The notes: generated by a model not told the origin, from the letters alone. Numbered from the stretch's first letter, positions 1 to 9,238 are shown. The stretch: 64,000 nucleotides of DNA from Sorlinia euscelidii (GCF_036452155.1 NZ_JAWJZY010000001.1); one strand, 5' to 3'. Made by a program: numbers and translations.

Positions 1-1498
1 CCGAGGCCTGGATTTTGATCTGCTGTTCCTTACCGGTTGCCTGATCCTTAGCGGAGACATTGACGATACCATTCGCATCAATATCGAATGTCACTTCAAT
101 CTGCGGCACACCGCGCGGGGCGGGCGTAATGCCGGTCAGGTCAAAATTGCCGAGCAGTTTATTATCCGCGGCCATCTCACGCTCACCCTGGAAGACCTTG
201 ATGGTGACAGCACTCTGATTATCTTCAGCCGTGGAGAAGACCTGGCTCTTCTTTGTCGGGATCGTCGTATTACGGTCGATCAGACGGGTGAAAATACCGC
301 CCTTCGTCTCAATGCCGAGTGAGAGCGGCGTGACATCCAGAAGCAGAACATCCTTGACGTCACCTTTCAGGACAGCGCCCTGAATAGCGGCACCAATCGC
401 GACAACCTCATCCGGATTGACGTTACGGGCCGGGTCCTTCCCGAAGAACTGCTTCACCGTGTCGATGACTTTCGGCATACGCGTCATACCGCCGACGAGA
501 ATGACCTCATCAATCTCATTGGCGCTGATCGCGGCATCTTTCAACGCAGCCCGACACGGGCCCAACGTGCGCTCAATCAGATCATCCACCAGGCTTTCCA
601 GCTTGGCGCGAGACAATTTGACGACGAGATGTTTCGGGCCGGACGCATCTGCCGTGATGAAGGGCAGGTTGATTTCCGTCTCCTTGGAGGAGGAAAGCTC
701 AATCTTCGCTTTTTCAGCGGCTTCCTTCAGGCGCTGCAACGCAAGTTTGTCGCCGCGCAGGTCAATGCCCTGATCGCGTTTGAATTCATCGGCGAGGAAA
801 CCGATGATGCGGTTATCAAAGTCCTCACCACCGAGGAACGTATCGCCATTGGTCGATTTGACCTCAATCACGCCATCGGAAATCTCGAGCACCGAAATAT
901 CAAACGTGCCACCGCCAAGGTCATAGACGGCGACCGTGCCGGAATCACGTTTGCCAAGGCCGTAAGCCAGGGCGGCCGCTGTTGGCTCATTAATGATGCG
1001 CAGGACTTCAAGCCCGGCGATCCGACCCGCATCGCGCGTGGCCTGGCGTTGCGCGTCATTAAAGTACGCCGGGACGGTGATGACAGCCTGGGCGACTTTC
1101 TCTCCCAGATAGGCCTCCGCCGTTTCCTTCATTTTGCCGAGGACAAAGGCGGAAATCTGTGACGGTGCGTATTTCTCACCGCGCGCCTCGACCCACGCAT
1201 CGCCATTCTCACCTTTGACGATCTCGTAAGGCACCATCGCCTTGTCTTTTTCAACGGTCGGATCGCTGTAGCTGCGCCCGATCAGGCGTTTAACGGCATA
1301 AAGCGTGTTGGAAGGATTGGTGACAGCCTGACGCTTCGCGGCCTGACCGACAAGGCGCTCCCCATTGTCGGAAAATGCGACCATGGATGGCGTCGTGCGC
1401 GCGCCTTCGCTGTTCTCGATGACTTTACTCTCATCGCCCTCCCGGATCGCGACGCAGGAATTGGTCGTGCCGAGGTCGATACCGATAACTTTGCTCAT
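1..1498 (-). CDS. dnaK: Chaperone protein DnaK (Hsp70), C-terminus beyond the window
   Basis: ATP-driven cytoplasmic chaperone that binds exposed hydrophobic peptides with DnaJ and GrpE. Translating the minus strand from the ATG at 1498 gives MSKVIGIDLGTTNSC, the Hsp70 phosphate-1 motif, followed by YFNDAQRQATRDAG, INEPTAAALAYG and DLGGGTFDVS in the ATPase domain. The frame then enters the substrate-binding domain (DVTPLSLGIETKGG and onward) and is still open at base 1. About 499 of roughly 630 residues are present, so only the end of the substrate-binding domain and the lid are missing. An AAGGAAG ribosome site lies just upstream of the start. It follows grpE on the same strand across a 139-base gap that holds its own promoter-like sequence. 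Confidence 0.97.
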   Translation of the reverse strand, partial: MSKVIGIDLGTTNSCVAIREGDESKVIENSEGARTTPSMVAFSDNGERLVGQAAKRQAVTNPSNTLYAVKRLIGRSYSDPTVEKDKAMVPYEIVKGENGDAWVEARGEKYAPSQISAFVLGKMKETAEAYLGEKVAQAVITVPAYFNDAQRQATRDAGRIAGLEVLRIINEPTAAALAYGLGKRDSGTVAVYDLGGGTFDISVLEISDGVIEVKSTNGDTFLGGEDFDNRIIGFLADEFKRDQGIDLRGDKLALQRLKEAAEKAKIELSSSKETEINLPFITADASGPKHLVVKLSRAKLESLVDDLIERTLGPCRAALKDAAISANEIDEVILVGGMTRMPKVIDTVKQFFGKDPARNVNPDEVVAIGAAIQGAVLKGDVKDVLLLDVTPLSLGIETKGGIFTRLIDRNTTIPTKKSQVFSTAEDNQSAVTIKVFQGEREMAADNKLLGNFDLTGITPAPRGVPQIEVTFDIDANGIVNVSAKDQATGKEQQIKIQAS

Positions 1499-1566
1499 TT
1501 CTGCTTCCTTTCAGCGGTCACCACCAGCCCTGCAAGGCACCGATCATGACCCTTTGGTATAACGTT

Positions 1567-1580
1567 ACGCTCCGGAGCGT
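1567..1580. repeat. 14-base perfect palindrome in the dnaK leader
   Basis: ACGCTCCGGAGCGT reads the same on both strands. It sits a few bases downstream of the predicted dnaK start point, where an operator or an mRNA stem would act. No known regulator motif is matched. Confidence 0.4.
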
Positions 1581-1592
1581 ATCTGATACCGA

Positions 1593-1621
1593 ATTTTAAG
1601 AACCGTAAGGGGGAATTTCAA
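1593..1621 (-). promoter_or_regulatory. Sigma70-like promoter of dnaK
   Basis: On the minus strand TTGAAA (1621-1616) and TAAAAT (1598-1593) are separated by exactly 17 bases, each one mismatch from the housekeeping consensus. It lies in the grpE-dnaK gap, so dnaK can be transcribed separately from grpE. I found no CIRCE inverted repeat and no convincing RpoH-type pair here. The assignment rests on sequence only. Confidence 0.55.
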
Positions 1622-1637
1622 GTCCCCGCCGCCGAAA

Positions 1638-2237
1638 TTAAGTGCTTTCACCACCCTCGGATTTGCCCTTGGAAACAACCACCATGGCGGGTTTCAGCAA
1701 CCTTCCATGCAATGTCCATGTCGGTGTCCAGGACTCAACCACTGTGCCGGGCGCGTGCTCAGCCGACTCAGTTTCCGCCATGGCCTGATGCAGATTGGCG
1801 TCGAAGTTCTTGCCTTTCGGGTGGTCGCAGGCAATTCCATGACGCTCAAGAATGCTGATGAACGATCTCTCCGTGCTCTCCAGCCCTTCACGCAGTTTCG
1901 AGAGGAGCGGGTCATCATTTTCTGACCGCGGCGGGAGTGAAGCGAGGCCGCGTTGCAGATTTTCAGCGGCTTCCACGACATCGCGGGCAAATTTCTGGAT
2001 GGCATATTGGCGCGCATCGTCAATATCGCGTTTTGAGCGCGCCCGGTAATTCTGAAGTTCAGCCTCTGCCCGCATCCATTTATCCTTGAATTCCTGGATG
2101 CGCGCCTCATTGTCATCGGCTGAACCTGTTTCGGCGGTGTCGGCCGCAATATTCTCCGATGATACACCTTCGTGAGGGGTTTCGCCCTCAGGGGTCAACT
2201 CATCGGGGTTCGCGTTTTCCTTTGTCATCGTCATCAA
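1638..2237 (-). CDS. grpE: Nucleotide exchange factor GrpE
   Basis: GrpE releases ADP from DnaK and so resets the Hsp70 cycle. The 199-residue protein has the family layout: an acidic, disordered N-terminus (about residues 1-45), a long coiled coil (KDKWMRAEAELQNYRARSKRD onward) and a C-terminal beta domain with the GKNFDANLHQAM and PGTVVE signatures (about 143-170). Length and order are normal. The start is an ATG-ATG cluster; ATG at 2237 or 2234 are both possible. Its partner dnaK follows on the same strand. Upstream lies a 231-base gap shared with the divergent chvI gene, containing a short inverted repeat (GTCGTT-TC-AACGAC, 2319-2332). Confidence 0.95.
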   Translation of the reverse strand: MMTMTKENANPDELTPEGETPHEGVSSENIAADTAETGSADDNEARIQEFKDKWMRAEAELQNYRARSKRDIDDARQYAIQKFARDVVEAAENLQRGLASLPPRSENDDPLLSKLREGLESTERSFISILERHGIACDHPKGKNFDANLHQAMAETESAEHAPGTVVESWTPTWTLHGRLLKPAMVVVSKGKSEGGEST

Positions 2238-2468
2238 GCCTTACTGCCTGGCCCGGTTCGGGCCGCGTTTACATCTGCCCCCATACCTTGAAAGCGCGAG
2301 ACTTTTAAGGTGCCCCGAGTCGTTTCAACGACACGTTGCAAGGCGGCATATCGGTTTACTATCCTTACTTGGGCACAGCATGCCGATGCGTTATAGGTAG
2401 CAGTCATCGGCTGAAAGCCAACCCCAACCCTTGGTTCAGCACTAAATTTTATTGTCAGGCTCAAGTTA

Positions 2469-3176
2469 ATGACTTCCGCAAAGCACGTGATCGCCCTCGT
2501 GGACGATGATCGCAACATCCTGACCTCGGTCCAGATGACGCTGGAGGCTGAAGGTTTTGATGTCGAAACGTTCAGTGACAGTGAAGCCGCGCTTCAACGC
2601 TTGTTATCCCACCCCATCAGCCTGGCCATTCTCGATATAAAAATGCCGCGCATGGATGGGATGGAGCTGTTGCAACGCCTGCGCGCGCGATCCAATCTTC
2701 CGGTGATCTTCCTGTCTTCGAAGGATGAGGAGCTGGATCAGCTCATGGGATTGCGCCTCGGCGCGGATGACTACATTACAAAGCCCTTTTCCCAACGCCT
2801 GCTATTGGAGAGGATACGGGCCTTACTGCGCCGACAGGATGCAAGCCGGGCGGAGGGCGGACCGGCGGCGCAATGCGTTTTGACGCGCGGGCCGCTGACA
2901 CTGGATGAGATGCGCCATCAATGTTTGTGGAACGGGCAGGATATCCTGTTGACAGTGACGGAATTCCTGCTCGTTAAAGCGCTGGCCACGCGGCCCGGTA
3001 TTGTTAAATCCCGCGATCAACTGATCGACGCCGCTTACGGCGATGCTGTCTATGTTGATGACCGGACAATCGACAGCCATATTAAGCGCGTGCGTAAAAA
3101 ATTCCGGCAGGTGGACGGAGAATTTAACCAAATCGAAACACTTTACGGAATTGGCTATCGTTATAAGGAGCGCTGA
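2469..3176 (+). CDS. chvI: Response regulator of the ChvI type (OmpR family)
   Basis: DNA-binding output protein of a two-component system. The N-terminal receiver starts IALVDDDRNILTSV and carries the phosphorylation aspartate at about residue 56 in LAILDIKMPRMDGMELL, plus the conserved lysine in ITKPFSQRLL. A winged-helix trans_reg_C domain occupies about residues 135-235 (TVTEFLLVKAL, DDRTIDSHIKRVRKKFR). The receiver closely resembles rhizobial ChvI, which senses acid or cell-envelope state together with ChvG/ExoS. The kinase gene follows 63 bases downstream. Length (235) is normal. A GCTGAA...TTCAGC stem can form about 2409-2440 in the leader. Confidence 0.9.
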   Translation: MTSAKHVIALVDDDRNILTSVQMTLEAEGFDVETFSDSEAALQRLLSHPISLAILDIKMPRMDGMELLQRLRARSNLPVIFLSSKDEELDQLMGLRLGADDYITKPFSQRLLLERIRALLRRQDASRAEGGPAAQCVLTRGPLTLDEMRHQCLWNGQDILLTVTEFLLVKALATRPGIVKSRDQLIDAAYGDAVYVDDRTIDSHIKRVRKKFRQVDGEFNQIETLYGIGYRYKER

Positions 3177-3239
3177 CGCTGTTGAACGTCGCTGCGCCGC
3201 GGGCCTGACTGGTATGTCTCCATCTAGTTTAATGGGTGC

Positions 3240-5006
3240 TTGAAGATGTCTCGATCAAAAACGCGCATCTTCACTGATAAAATCCGAAGCTGGGGGCATC
3301 GCGCGCGGCCTGATCTTAGAAAATTCTCATCGCCGCTCATGCGACGTATCCTTCTTCTCAATACGCTGCCCCTCGCGCTCCTGGCGGTGACACTTCTTTT
3401 TCTGAAGGATTTTCAGAATTCCCTTCTCGAAACCGAGGTAAATGCCTTGCGGGAGCAGGCGCATATCTACGCCGCGGCTCTCGGCCAGAGTGCCGTCACA
3501 CGCCGATCCGGTCGGAACTTTATGACGAATGACTATATATTGGACGCGGCGCTGGCCCGGCCGCTCCTCCTTCGTCTGACAGAACCAAGCCCCCTCGTTG
3601 AAGCCCGACTTTACGGCCCGGCAGGGCGTGTTGTCGCCACCAGTCGCGGCGCCTTTATCTGTGTGCGTCGCGGGAATCACACGGGCTGCCATATCGAATT
3701 TCTCCCTGATTCCGATGCGGCGTCACCTTTGGTCCGTGACCTCGACTTACCGCCCGTGCCACAGCACTTCGTGACACGGCTTTATTCGTGGTTTTTCTCG
3801 CTTCTTCCGCTTTCCTCGCGTCATGGCATTGTCACGCTGGAGAATACGGATCATCCCGCGCGCCCGGCCCGCGTCCCCGGGAAATATGGGGATGATGCGC
3901 CGCCTTACATTCGCAGGACAGCGGGTCACAAGCTCATCATCACTGTTGCGGAACCGGTTATTCATGAGGGGCAGACGATCGGCATTCTGCAATTGACGCG
4001 TGGCGCGCCGGAGGTGGATCGCTCGGTGCTGGCGGTGCGATCTTCAATTCTTTCACTTTTTCTGGTTGCTTTGGGGGTGACGGTTTTTCTGTCATGGTAC
4101 CTTTCCCTGACGATCGCACGCCCTTTATTAAGATTGGCTGTCGCCTCAAATGATCTTGAGAAAGGGCCTGGAAGGATCGACGATATTGCGGAGGATCTTC
4201 TGGCAAGACGGGACGAAATCGGCATCCTGGCACGCGCGCTTCGACGAAATATCACGGGGCTGTGGGCGCGAATGGACGCGACAGAGCGCTTCGCCGCCGA
4301 TGTCAGTCATGAATTGAAAAACCCGCTATCCTCTATCCGCTCGGCCATCGAAACCCTGCCCCGCATCACGTCGGACACGCAGCAGAAGCGGCTGCTGGGC
4401 ATTATCGAAAGCGATGTGCGGCGGCTCGACCGTCTAATCACGGATATCGCTATTGCCAGCCGGATTGATGCTGAGCTTTCCCGGATGCGCGCTTCGGCGA
4501 CCGATATCGCGCATATTCTGACGACGTTGCGCGACATGCATCAGACGACCCGGCGACCTGATGAACCGACGATTATTGTTCAGATAATCGGAATTCACCC
4601 ACTTTACGCCTGGGCCGTTGAGGATAGGCTGGTGCAGGTGCTTCGCAACATCATCAATAACGCACTGTCTTTCTCACCGAAGAATGGCAGAATCACGCTG
4701 GAGGGTGAAAAGGCGGGCGTTAAGATCCGCATCACGATCAGCGACGAAGGGCCGGGCATTCCGCCGCTGAGAATGGAGGAGATTTTCGACCGGTTTTACT
4801 CGGAAAGGCCGAAAAGCGAGTCTTTTGGACAGCATTCAGGGCTTGGTTTATCGATCAGCCGGCAAATTATTGAGGCTTCAAACGGCCAGATTTATGCTGA
4901 AAACCGCCTCCGGGAGGACGGTGGCATTATCGGGGCGCGCTTCGTCATTATTCTACCGGGCGCACTGCCGCCGTCACATTTAAACGGCGTCAAAGATCCG
5001 GTTTGA
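3240..5006 (+). CDS. chvG: Sensor histidine kinase of the ChvG/ExoS type
   Basis: Inner-membrane kinase partner of ChvI. A short basic cytoplasmic tail precedes a first membrane segment (about residues 35-53, ILLLNTLPLALLAVTLLFL), a periplasmic sensor of about 210 residues, a second membrane segment (about 265-288) and a HAMP linker. The HisKA domain has the phospho-acceptor His at about residue 357 in FAADVSHELKNPLSSIRS. The HATPase domain shows NIINNAL (N box), DEGPGIPP (G1) and GLGLSISRQI (G2). The frame opens at TTG 3240, with an ATG two codons later (3246) that is an equally good start. Its last 27 bases overlap the end of the convergent ogt gene. Confidence 0.9.
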   Translation: MKMSRSKTRIFTDKIRSWGHRARPDLRKFSSPLMRRILLLNTLPLALLAVTLLFLKDFQNSLLETEVNALREQAHIYAAALGQSAVTRRSGRNFMTNDYILDAALARPLLLRLTEPSPLVEARLYGPAGRVVATSRGAFICVRRGNHTGCHIEFLPDSDAASPLVRDLDLPPVPQHFVTRLYSWFFSLLPLSSRHGIVTLENTDHPARPARVPGKYGDDAPPYIRRTAGHKLIITVAEPVIHEGQTIGILQLTRGAPEVDRSVLAVRSSILSLFLVALGVTVFLSWYLSLTIARPLLRLAVASNDLEKGPGRIDDIAEDLLARRDEIGILARALRRNITGLWARMDATERFAADVSHELKNPLSSIRSAIETLPRITSDTQQKRLLGIIESDVRRLDRLITDIAIASRIDAELSRMRASATDIAHILTTLRDMHQTTRRPDEPTIIVQIIGIHPLYAWAVEDRLVQVLRNIINNALSFSPKNGRITLEGEKAGVKIRITISDEGPGIPPLRMEEIFDRFYSERPKSESFGQHSGLGLSISRQIIEASNGQIYAENRLREDGGIIGARFVIILPGALPPSHLNGVKDPV

Positions 5007-5459
5007 CGCGGCGGAGGGCCAGGCACCCTCCAACTGAAGTAGAAAAATCTTATCTTCCACCCCATTTCCGCCGGAATAGCCGCCGAGACCATGATGCCCG
5101 ACAACGCGGTGGCAGGGAATGAGGATCGGAAGGGGATTTGCCCCGACAGCGCCGCCGACGGCGCGTGGACTTCCACCGATTTTCGCCGCGATTTGCCCAT
5201 AAGTGACGGTCTCACCGTAAGGGATATGACGGAGCATCTCCCAGACTCGACGGCGATATGGTGTCCCGAAAGGCTGCATCGGAAGCCTAAATTCCTTGAC
5301 CTCGCCGTCAAAATACCCTTCTAGCAGGTCTCGCGCCCGTGCTAGAAGGGGGGTCTCATCCTGATCCCGGCCCCAGCCCCAATCCAGAGAAACGAGCGCG
5401 CCATCTTCCTCACTGAGCGTTAACGCGCCGAAAGGCGCATGGAAGGAGAGTTGAGGCAT
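4980..5459 (-). CDS. ogt: Methylated-DNA--protein-cysteine methyltransferase
   Basis: Suicide repair enzyme that removes alkyl groups from O6-alkylguanine onto its own cysteine. The active-site motif IPCHRVVG is present, preceded by FGTPYRRRVWEMLRHIPYGETVTYG with the helix-turn-helix that inserts into DNA, and followed by GLGGYSGGNGVEDKIFLLQLEG. From the ATG at 5459 the protein has 159 residues, the usual size. I chose this start over the one at 5597 because MPQLSFHAPFG is where family homology begins, a GGAG lies 11 bases upstream, and the longer frame would overlap mnmE. It is divergent from mnmE and converges on chvG with a 27-base overlap. Confidence 0.93.
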   Translation of the reverse strand: MPQLSFHAPFGALTLSEEDGALVSLDWGWGRDQDETPLLARARDLLEGYFDGEVKEFRLPMQPFGTPYRRRVWEMLRHIPYGETVTYGQIAAKIGGSPRAVGGAVGANPLPILIPCHRVVGHHGLGGYSGGNGVEDKIFLLQLEGAWPSAASNRIFDAV

Positions 5460-5484
5460 GACACGTATCTCCGTATAGAATGAA

Positions 5485-6780
5485 ATGACAGTTTTTACGA
5501 CCCCGCCCCCTGAGAATGCAACGATTTTTGCCCTCGCGTCAGGCCTGGGCGGCGCGATTGCCGTGATGCGCATCAGCGGCCCCCGATCGCGTTTCATCGT
5601 TCAGAATTTATGCAACGGCGCATTGCCAGCGCCACGGCGTGCCAGCCTGCGGCGTCTTCGCTTCCGAAGCGATATTCTCGATGAGGCTGTCATTTTATGG
5701 CTGCCTGGACCGCATTCCTACACAGGGGAGGATGGTGCTGAACTGCACCTCCATGCCGGTCCGGCCGTGATCGATGCGGTTTCCGCGGCACTCGTCACAT
5801 ATGGCGCCCGCCCGGCCGAGCCCGGAGAGTTCACACGCCGCGCCGTTCTCCATCAACGCCTTGACCTCATCCAGGCTGAAGCGATCGCGGACCTTGTGGC
5901 GGCGGAAAGCCAAATGCAGCGCCAACAGGCCCTCGCGCAATCTGAAGGCGCCTTATCACGCCTCTATGTTGGCTGGCGGGAAAAACTGAGTCACCTCTTG
6001 GCACAGCAGGAGGCCCTCATCGACTTCCCCGACGAGGTGGGTGAGGCGGCGTCAACTGCGCATATCGAGTTACAATTGAGCGCGCTCCTTGAAGAAATGG
6101 GAACGCACCTCGAAAATCACCGTGGTGAAATCATACAGCGCGGCTTAACCGTCGTCATCGCGGGCGCGCCGAATGTCGGCAAGTCAAGCCTCTTGAATAA
6201 ACTCGCAGGTTATGACGCGGCCATCGTGACGTCGCGTGCCGGGACGACACGCGACGTCATTGCGGTCGAATGGCTTTTTGAAGGCATGAAGCTGCGCCTT
6301 CTTGACACGGCCGGATTGCGGGAGACGCAAGATGAGATTGAAGCGGAGGGTATCAAGCGGGCACTGTTTCACGTGAAACACGCGGACGTCGTCCTGCATC
6401 TCTACGAAGGTTCGCCGCCGGAAAAAATTTCAAGCGATGCCGTGATGATCCGCACCAAATGTGATCGTGACGCAGAGCCGACCTTTGATCTCGCCATCAG
6501 CACGTTGACCGGGCAGGGCATCGACCCTCTCCTGAATCTGCTGGCGACGCGCATCAAAAAATTGAAGGACGTGACGGCCACGCCCTTGACGCGGGCCCGC
6601 CATCGCGCCGGGATTGAGGAAGCGCGTGCTTATCTTACAGAGGCGCGTCAAATGCCGTTCCCGGAACTGCGCGGGGAGTCGCTGCGCCTCGCCATGCGCG
6701 CTTTAGGGAGGATTACCGGTCAAATAGATGTCGAATCTTTGCTGGATGTGATATTCGGCCAGTTCTGCATCGGGAAATAA
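5485..6780 (+). CDS. mnmE: tRNA modification GTPase MnmE
   Basis: With MnmG it installs carboxymethylaminomethyl groups on U34 of certain tRNAs. The N-terminal folate-binding domain (residues 1-120, TIFALASGLGGAIAVMRISG) is followed by a helical domain with an embedded G domain: GAPNVGKS at about 227-234, AGTTRDV, DTAGLRET, and TKCD in place of the usual NKxD. The C-terminus ends FGQFCIGK with the invariant cysteine. The length, 431, is typical for alphaproteobacteria. It is followed after 8 bases by mnmG, beginning a block that continues with rsmG, parA and parB. A perfect parS site is embedded in the coding sequence at 6365-6380. Confidence 0.97.
   Translation: MTVFTTPPPENATIFALASGLGGAIAVMRISGPRSRFIVQNLCNGALPAPRRASLRRLRFRSDILDEAVILWLPGPHSYTGEDGAELHLHAGPAVIDAVSAALVTYGARPAEPGEFTRRAVLHQRLDLIQAEAIADLVAAESQMQRQQALAQSEGALSRLYVGWREKLSHLLAQQEALIDFPDEVGEAASTAHIELQLSALLEEMGTHLENHRGEIIQRGLTVVIAGAPNVGKSSLLNKLAGYDAAIVTSRAGTTRDVIAVEWLFEGMKLRLLDTAGLRETQDEIEAEGIKRALFHVKHADVVLHLYEGSPPEKISSDAVMIRTKCDRDAEPTFDLAISTLTGQGIDPLLNLLATRIKKLKDVTATPLTRARHRAGIEEARAYLTEARQMPFPELRGESLRLAMRALGRITGQIDVESLLDVIFGQFCIGK
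6365..6380. promoter_or_regulatory. parS centromere site, perfect 16-base palindrome
   Basis: The sequence TGTTTCACGTGAAACA is the canonical parS consensus bound by ParB-CTP. It lies inside mnmE, where the reading frame encodes FHVKHA, about 3.6 kb from parB in this window. This indicates that the origin region is near. Confidence 0.95.
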
Positions 6781-6788
6781 TCTTCATC

Positions 6789-8648
6789 ATGTCGTATCAA
6801 TTTGACGTCATTATCATCGGCGGCGGCCATGCCGGGAGTGAGGCTGCAAGCGCGTCTGCGCGTTTCGGCGCGCACACGGCCCTTCTGACGCAACGCCCTG
6901 AGACGATTGGCGCCATGTCCTGCAATCCGGCGATTGGCGGGATCGGGAAAGGCCATCTCGTGCGGGAGATAGACGCGCTTGATGGCCTGATGGGGCGCGC
7001 GGCGGACGCGGCGGGCATTCACTTCAAGCTGCTGAACCGCTCTAAAGGCCCCGCAGTCCATGGCCCTCGTGCGCAAGCGGACCGTCATCTTTACGCCAAA
7101 GCGGTGGGGCGGCTTCTTAAGGAGACACCCCATCTTGAAATCGTGGGTGGGGAGGTCGCCGATCTCATCGTCGAGTCGGGTCGTGTGGCGGGTGTCATTT
7201 GTGCGGATGGCAGGGAATATCGGGCGGGTGCGGTCGTGTTGACGACTGGCACTTTCCTGGGTGGCGTTATCCATATCGGGCATGAGCAAACGCCTGCGGG
7301 CAGGCTAGGGGAAAACCCGGCGATCCGCCTCGCTGCGCGTCTTCGGGGCATGGATCTGCCCATGTCCCGGCTCAAAACCGGTACGCCGCCGCGGCTTTTG
7401 CGGGCAACCATCGACTGGGAGGCCCTGCAGGAGGATCCGAGCGACCCTACGCCGGAACCGTTCAGCCGAATGACGTCGCACCTCGCGAACAAGACTCTGT
7501 CATGCCGTATTACCCATACGACGTCAGAAACACATGAGATTATCCGCGATAATCTTGCCGCGTCAGCGCTTTATGGCGGCGCGATTGCGGGGCGGGGCCC
7601 GCGTTATTGCCCGTCGATTGAAGATAAGATCGTCAAGTTCGGAGAGCGGGAAAGCCATCAGATTTTCCTGGAGCCGGAGGCGCTTCCCGGCCATCCCGGC
7701 GGCGATCTCATTTACCCGAACGGCATTTCCACCAGCTTCCCGCTTGAGGTTCAGAAGCGGATCATTGCGACAATTCCTGGCCTGTCACATGCGCAGATCG
7801 CCGCGCCGGGTTACGCCGTGGAATATGATCATGTCGACCCACGCGCCCTCCAGCCTGACCTCAACCTGCGCGGCATTAAGGGGCTTTATTTCGCCGGACA
7901 GATTAATGGCACGACAGGTTATGAGGAAGCGGCGGCGCAGGGCCTTATTGCCGGGCTCAATGGGGCGCGCTTTGTCTCAGGGGCGCCGCCTCTCATTTTG
8001 AGCCGAGACCAGGCTTATATCGGCGTGATGCTTGATGATCTCACCCTGCAAGGGGTGACTGAACCTTATCGTATGTTCACCTCGCGCGCGGAATATCGCC
8101 TGCTGCTGCGGGCGGATAATGCCGATCTGCGTCTGACGGCGCTGGGCGCGACATATGGCTGTGTCGGATCGGCGCGCCTTCAAGCCTTCATACGGGATCG
8201 TGACGCCATCGACGCGGCCATTAAAGAGGGATCTGCCGCCACTTTGAATCCCGCGCAACTCAAGCAGGCCGGGCTGACCGTCTCCCAGGATGGCCGCAAG
8301 CGGTCCGTCATGGATATTTTGGCTCTGGGGCAGACAGTGAGTGACTGGAAGGCCATCGCACCCTGGTATACTGCATTGCCCCGCCGCGTTCGCGACCATT
8401 TGCAGACGGAGGCGCGCTATGGCGGCTATTTGCGGAGACAGGCGCGCGAGGTCAAACAATTGGAAGCCGAGTCAGATCTCGTCCTTGCGGACGACCTTGA
8501 TTATGCCAAAATCGGGGGACTCAGTTTGGAAATGCAGGAGCGACTTTCTCGCGCGCGTCCGACAAGTTTCGCTGCGGCGCAGCGCGTGCCCGGCGTGACG
8601 CCTGCGGCATTGATCGCGCTTTTGGCGCACGTCCGGTATGCAGCCTGA
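6789..8648 (+). CDS. mnmG: tRNA uridine-5-carboxymethylaminomethyl modification enzyme MnmG (GidA)
   Basis: FAD-dependent partner of MnmE in wobble-uridine modification. It starts with the dinucleotide-binding motif DVIIIGGGHAGSEAA and has the family signatures SCNPAIGGIGKGHLVREIDALDG, TGTFLGGVIHIG, GRLKTGTPPR-like RLKTGTPPRL, and GTTGYEEAAAQGLIAGLN near residue 380. The C-terminal GidA-associated helical domain (ARPTSFAAAQRVPGVTPAAL) ends the protein. Its 619 residues match the family. The gene lies 8 bases after mnmE and its TGA overlaps the ATG of rsmG, so translation is probably coupled. Confidence 0.97.
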   Translation: MSYQFDVIIIGGGHAGSEAASASARFGAHTALLTQRPETIGAMSCNPAIGGIGKGHLVREIDALDGLMGRAADAAGIHFKLLNRSKGPAVHGPRAQADRHLYAKAVGRLLKETPHLEIVGGEVADLIVESGRVAGVICADGREYRAGAVVLTTGTFLGGVIHIGHEQTPAGRLGENPAIRLAARLRGMDLPMSRLKTGTPPRLLRATIDWEALQEDPSDPTPEPFSRMTSHLANKTLSCRITHTTSETHEIIRDNLAASALYGGAIAGRGPRYCPSIEDKIVKFGERESHQIFLEPEALPGHPGGDLIYPNGISTSFPLEVQKRIIATIPGLSHAQIAAPGYAVEYDHVDPRALQPDLNLRGIKGLYFAGQINGTTGYEEAAAQGLIAGLNGARFVSGAPPLILSRDQAYIGVMLDDLTLQGVTEPYRMFTSRAEYRLLLRADNADLRLTALGATYGCVGSARLQAFIRDRDAIDAAIKEGSAATLNPAQLKQAGLTVSQDGRKRSVMDILALGQTVSDWKAIAPWYTALPRRVRDHLQTEARYGGYLRRQAREVKQLEAESDLVLADDLDYAKIGGLSLEMQERLSRARPTSFAAAQRVPGVTPAALIALLAHVRYAA

Positions 8649-9238
8649 TGCGACTGAATGACGGTCAAATGACCCGCTTGCGGCATTTTGAGTCGATGCT
8701 GCAAAAATGGAATGCGCGCATCAATCTGGTCAGTTCGCGCGACGTGCAAAATATATGGACGCGGCATATCGCGGATTCCCTGCGCCTGATGCCTCTTATT
8801 CCCGCAGGGAGTCGCGTGATCGACCTCGGATCGGGAGGGGGTTTCCCTGGCCTTGTCCTCGGCATCGCGTGCGACATCGACATCACGTTGGTTGAGTCGG
8901 ATCAGCGAAAATGTGCTTTTCTTCGTGAAGCGGCGCGCGCTTGTGCGGTCAACGCAAAAGTGATCTGTGATCGTATTGAGAAAATTTCCCTGCCAACGGC
9001 GCCGATCATTACCGCACGTGCTTTGGCTCCGTTGGATCGCTTGATTGGCTGGTCTGCTCCGCTTCTTCAGCCTGATGGCGTTGCCCTTTTTCTGAAGGGA
9101 AAAAACGTCGATGAAGAATTGCACAATGCGCGACGAATATGGGATATGCGCGTTGAGATTGTTAATGAACCCGCTCGCCCTGAGGGCGTCATACTTAAAG
9201 TCTCTCACATTCAAAGAGCCGGAATAAAAGATGGATGA
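8648..9238 (+). CDS. rsmG: 16S rRNA (guanine-N7) methyltransferase RsmG (GidB)
   Basis: S-adenosylmethionine-dependent enzyme that methylates G527 of 16S rRNA. The SAM-binding core reads VIDLGSGGGFPGLVLGI (about residues 57-73), preceded by RHIADSLRL, which is the family hallmark. At 196 residues it is typical in length. It overlaps mnmG by one base at the start and parA by eight bases at the end, which places it in the mnmE-parB transcription unit. Confidence 0.95.
   Translation: MRLNDGQMTRLRHFESMLQKWNARINLVSSRDVQNIWTRHIADSLRLMPLIPAGSRVIDLGSGGGFPGLVLGIACDIDITLVESDQRKCAFLREAARACAVNAKVICDRIEKISLPTAPIITARALAPLDRLIGWSAPLLQPDGVALFLKGKNVDEELHNARRIWDMRVEIVNEPARPEGVILKVSHIQRAGIKDG

Noticed and set aside
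1499..1637. CIRCE/HrcA or RpoH element before dnaK
   Set aside because: No TTAGCACTC-N9-GAGTGCTAA repeat, and CTTGAAATTCCCCC has the two boxes far too close for RpoH.
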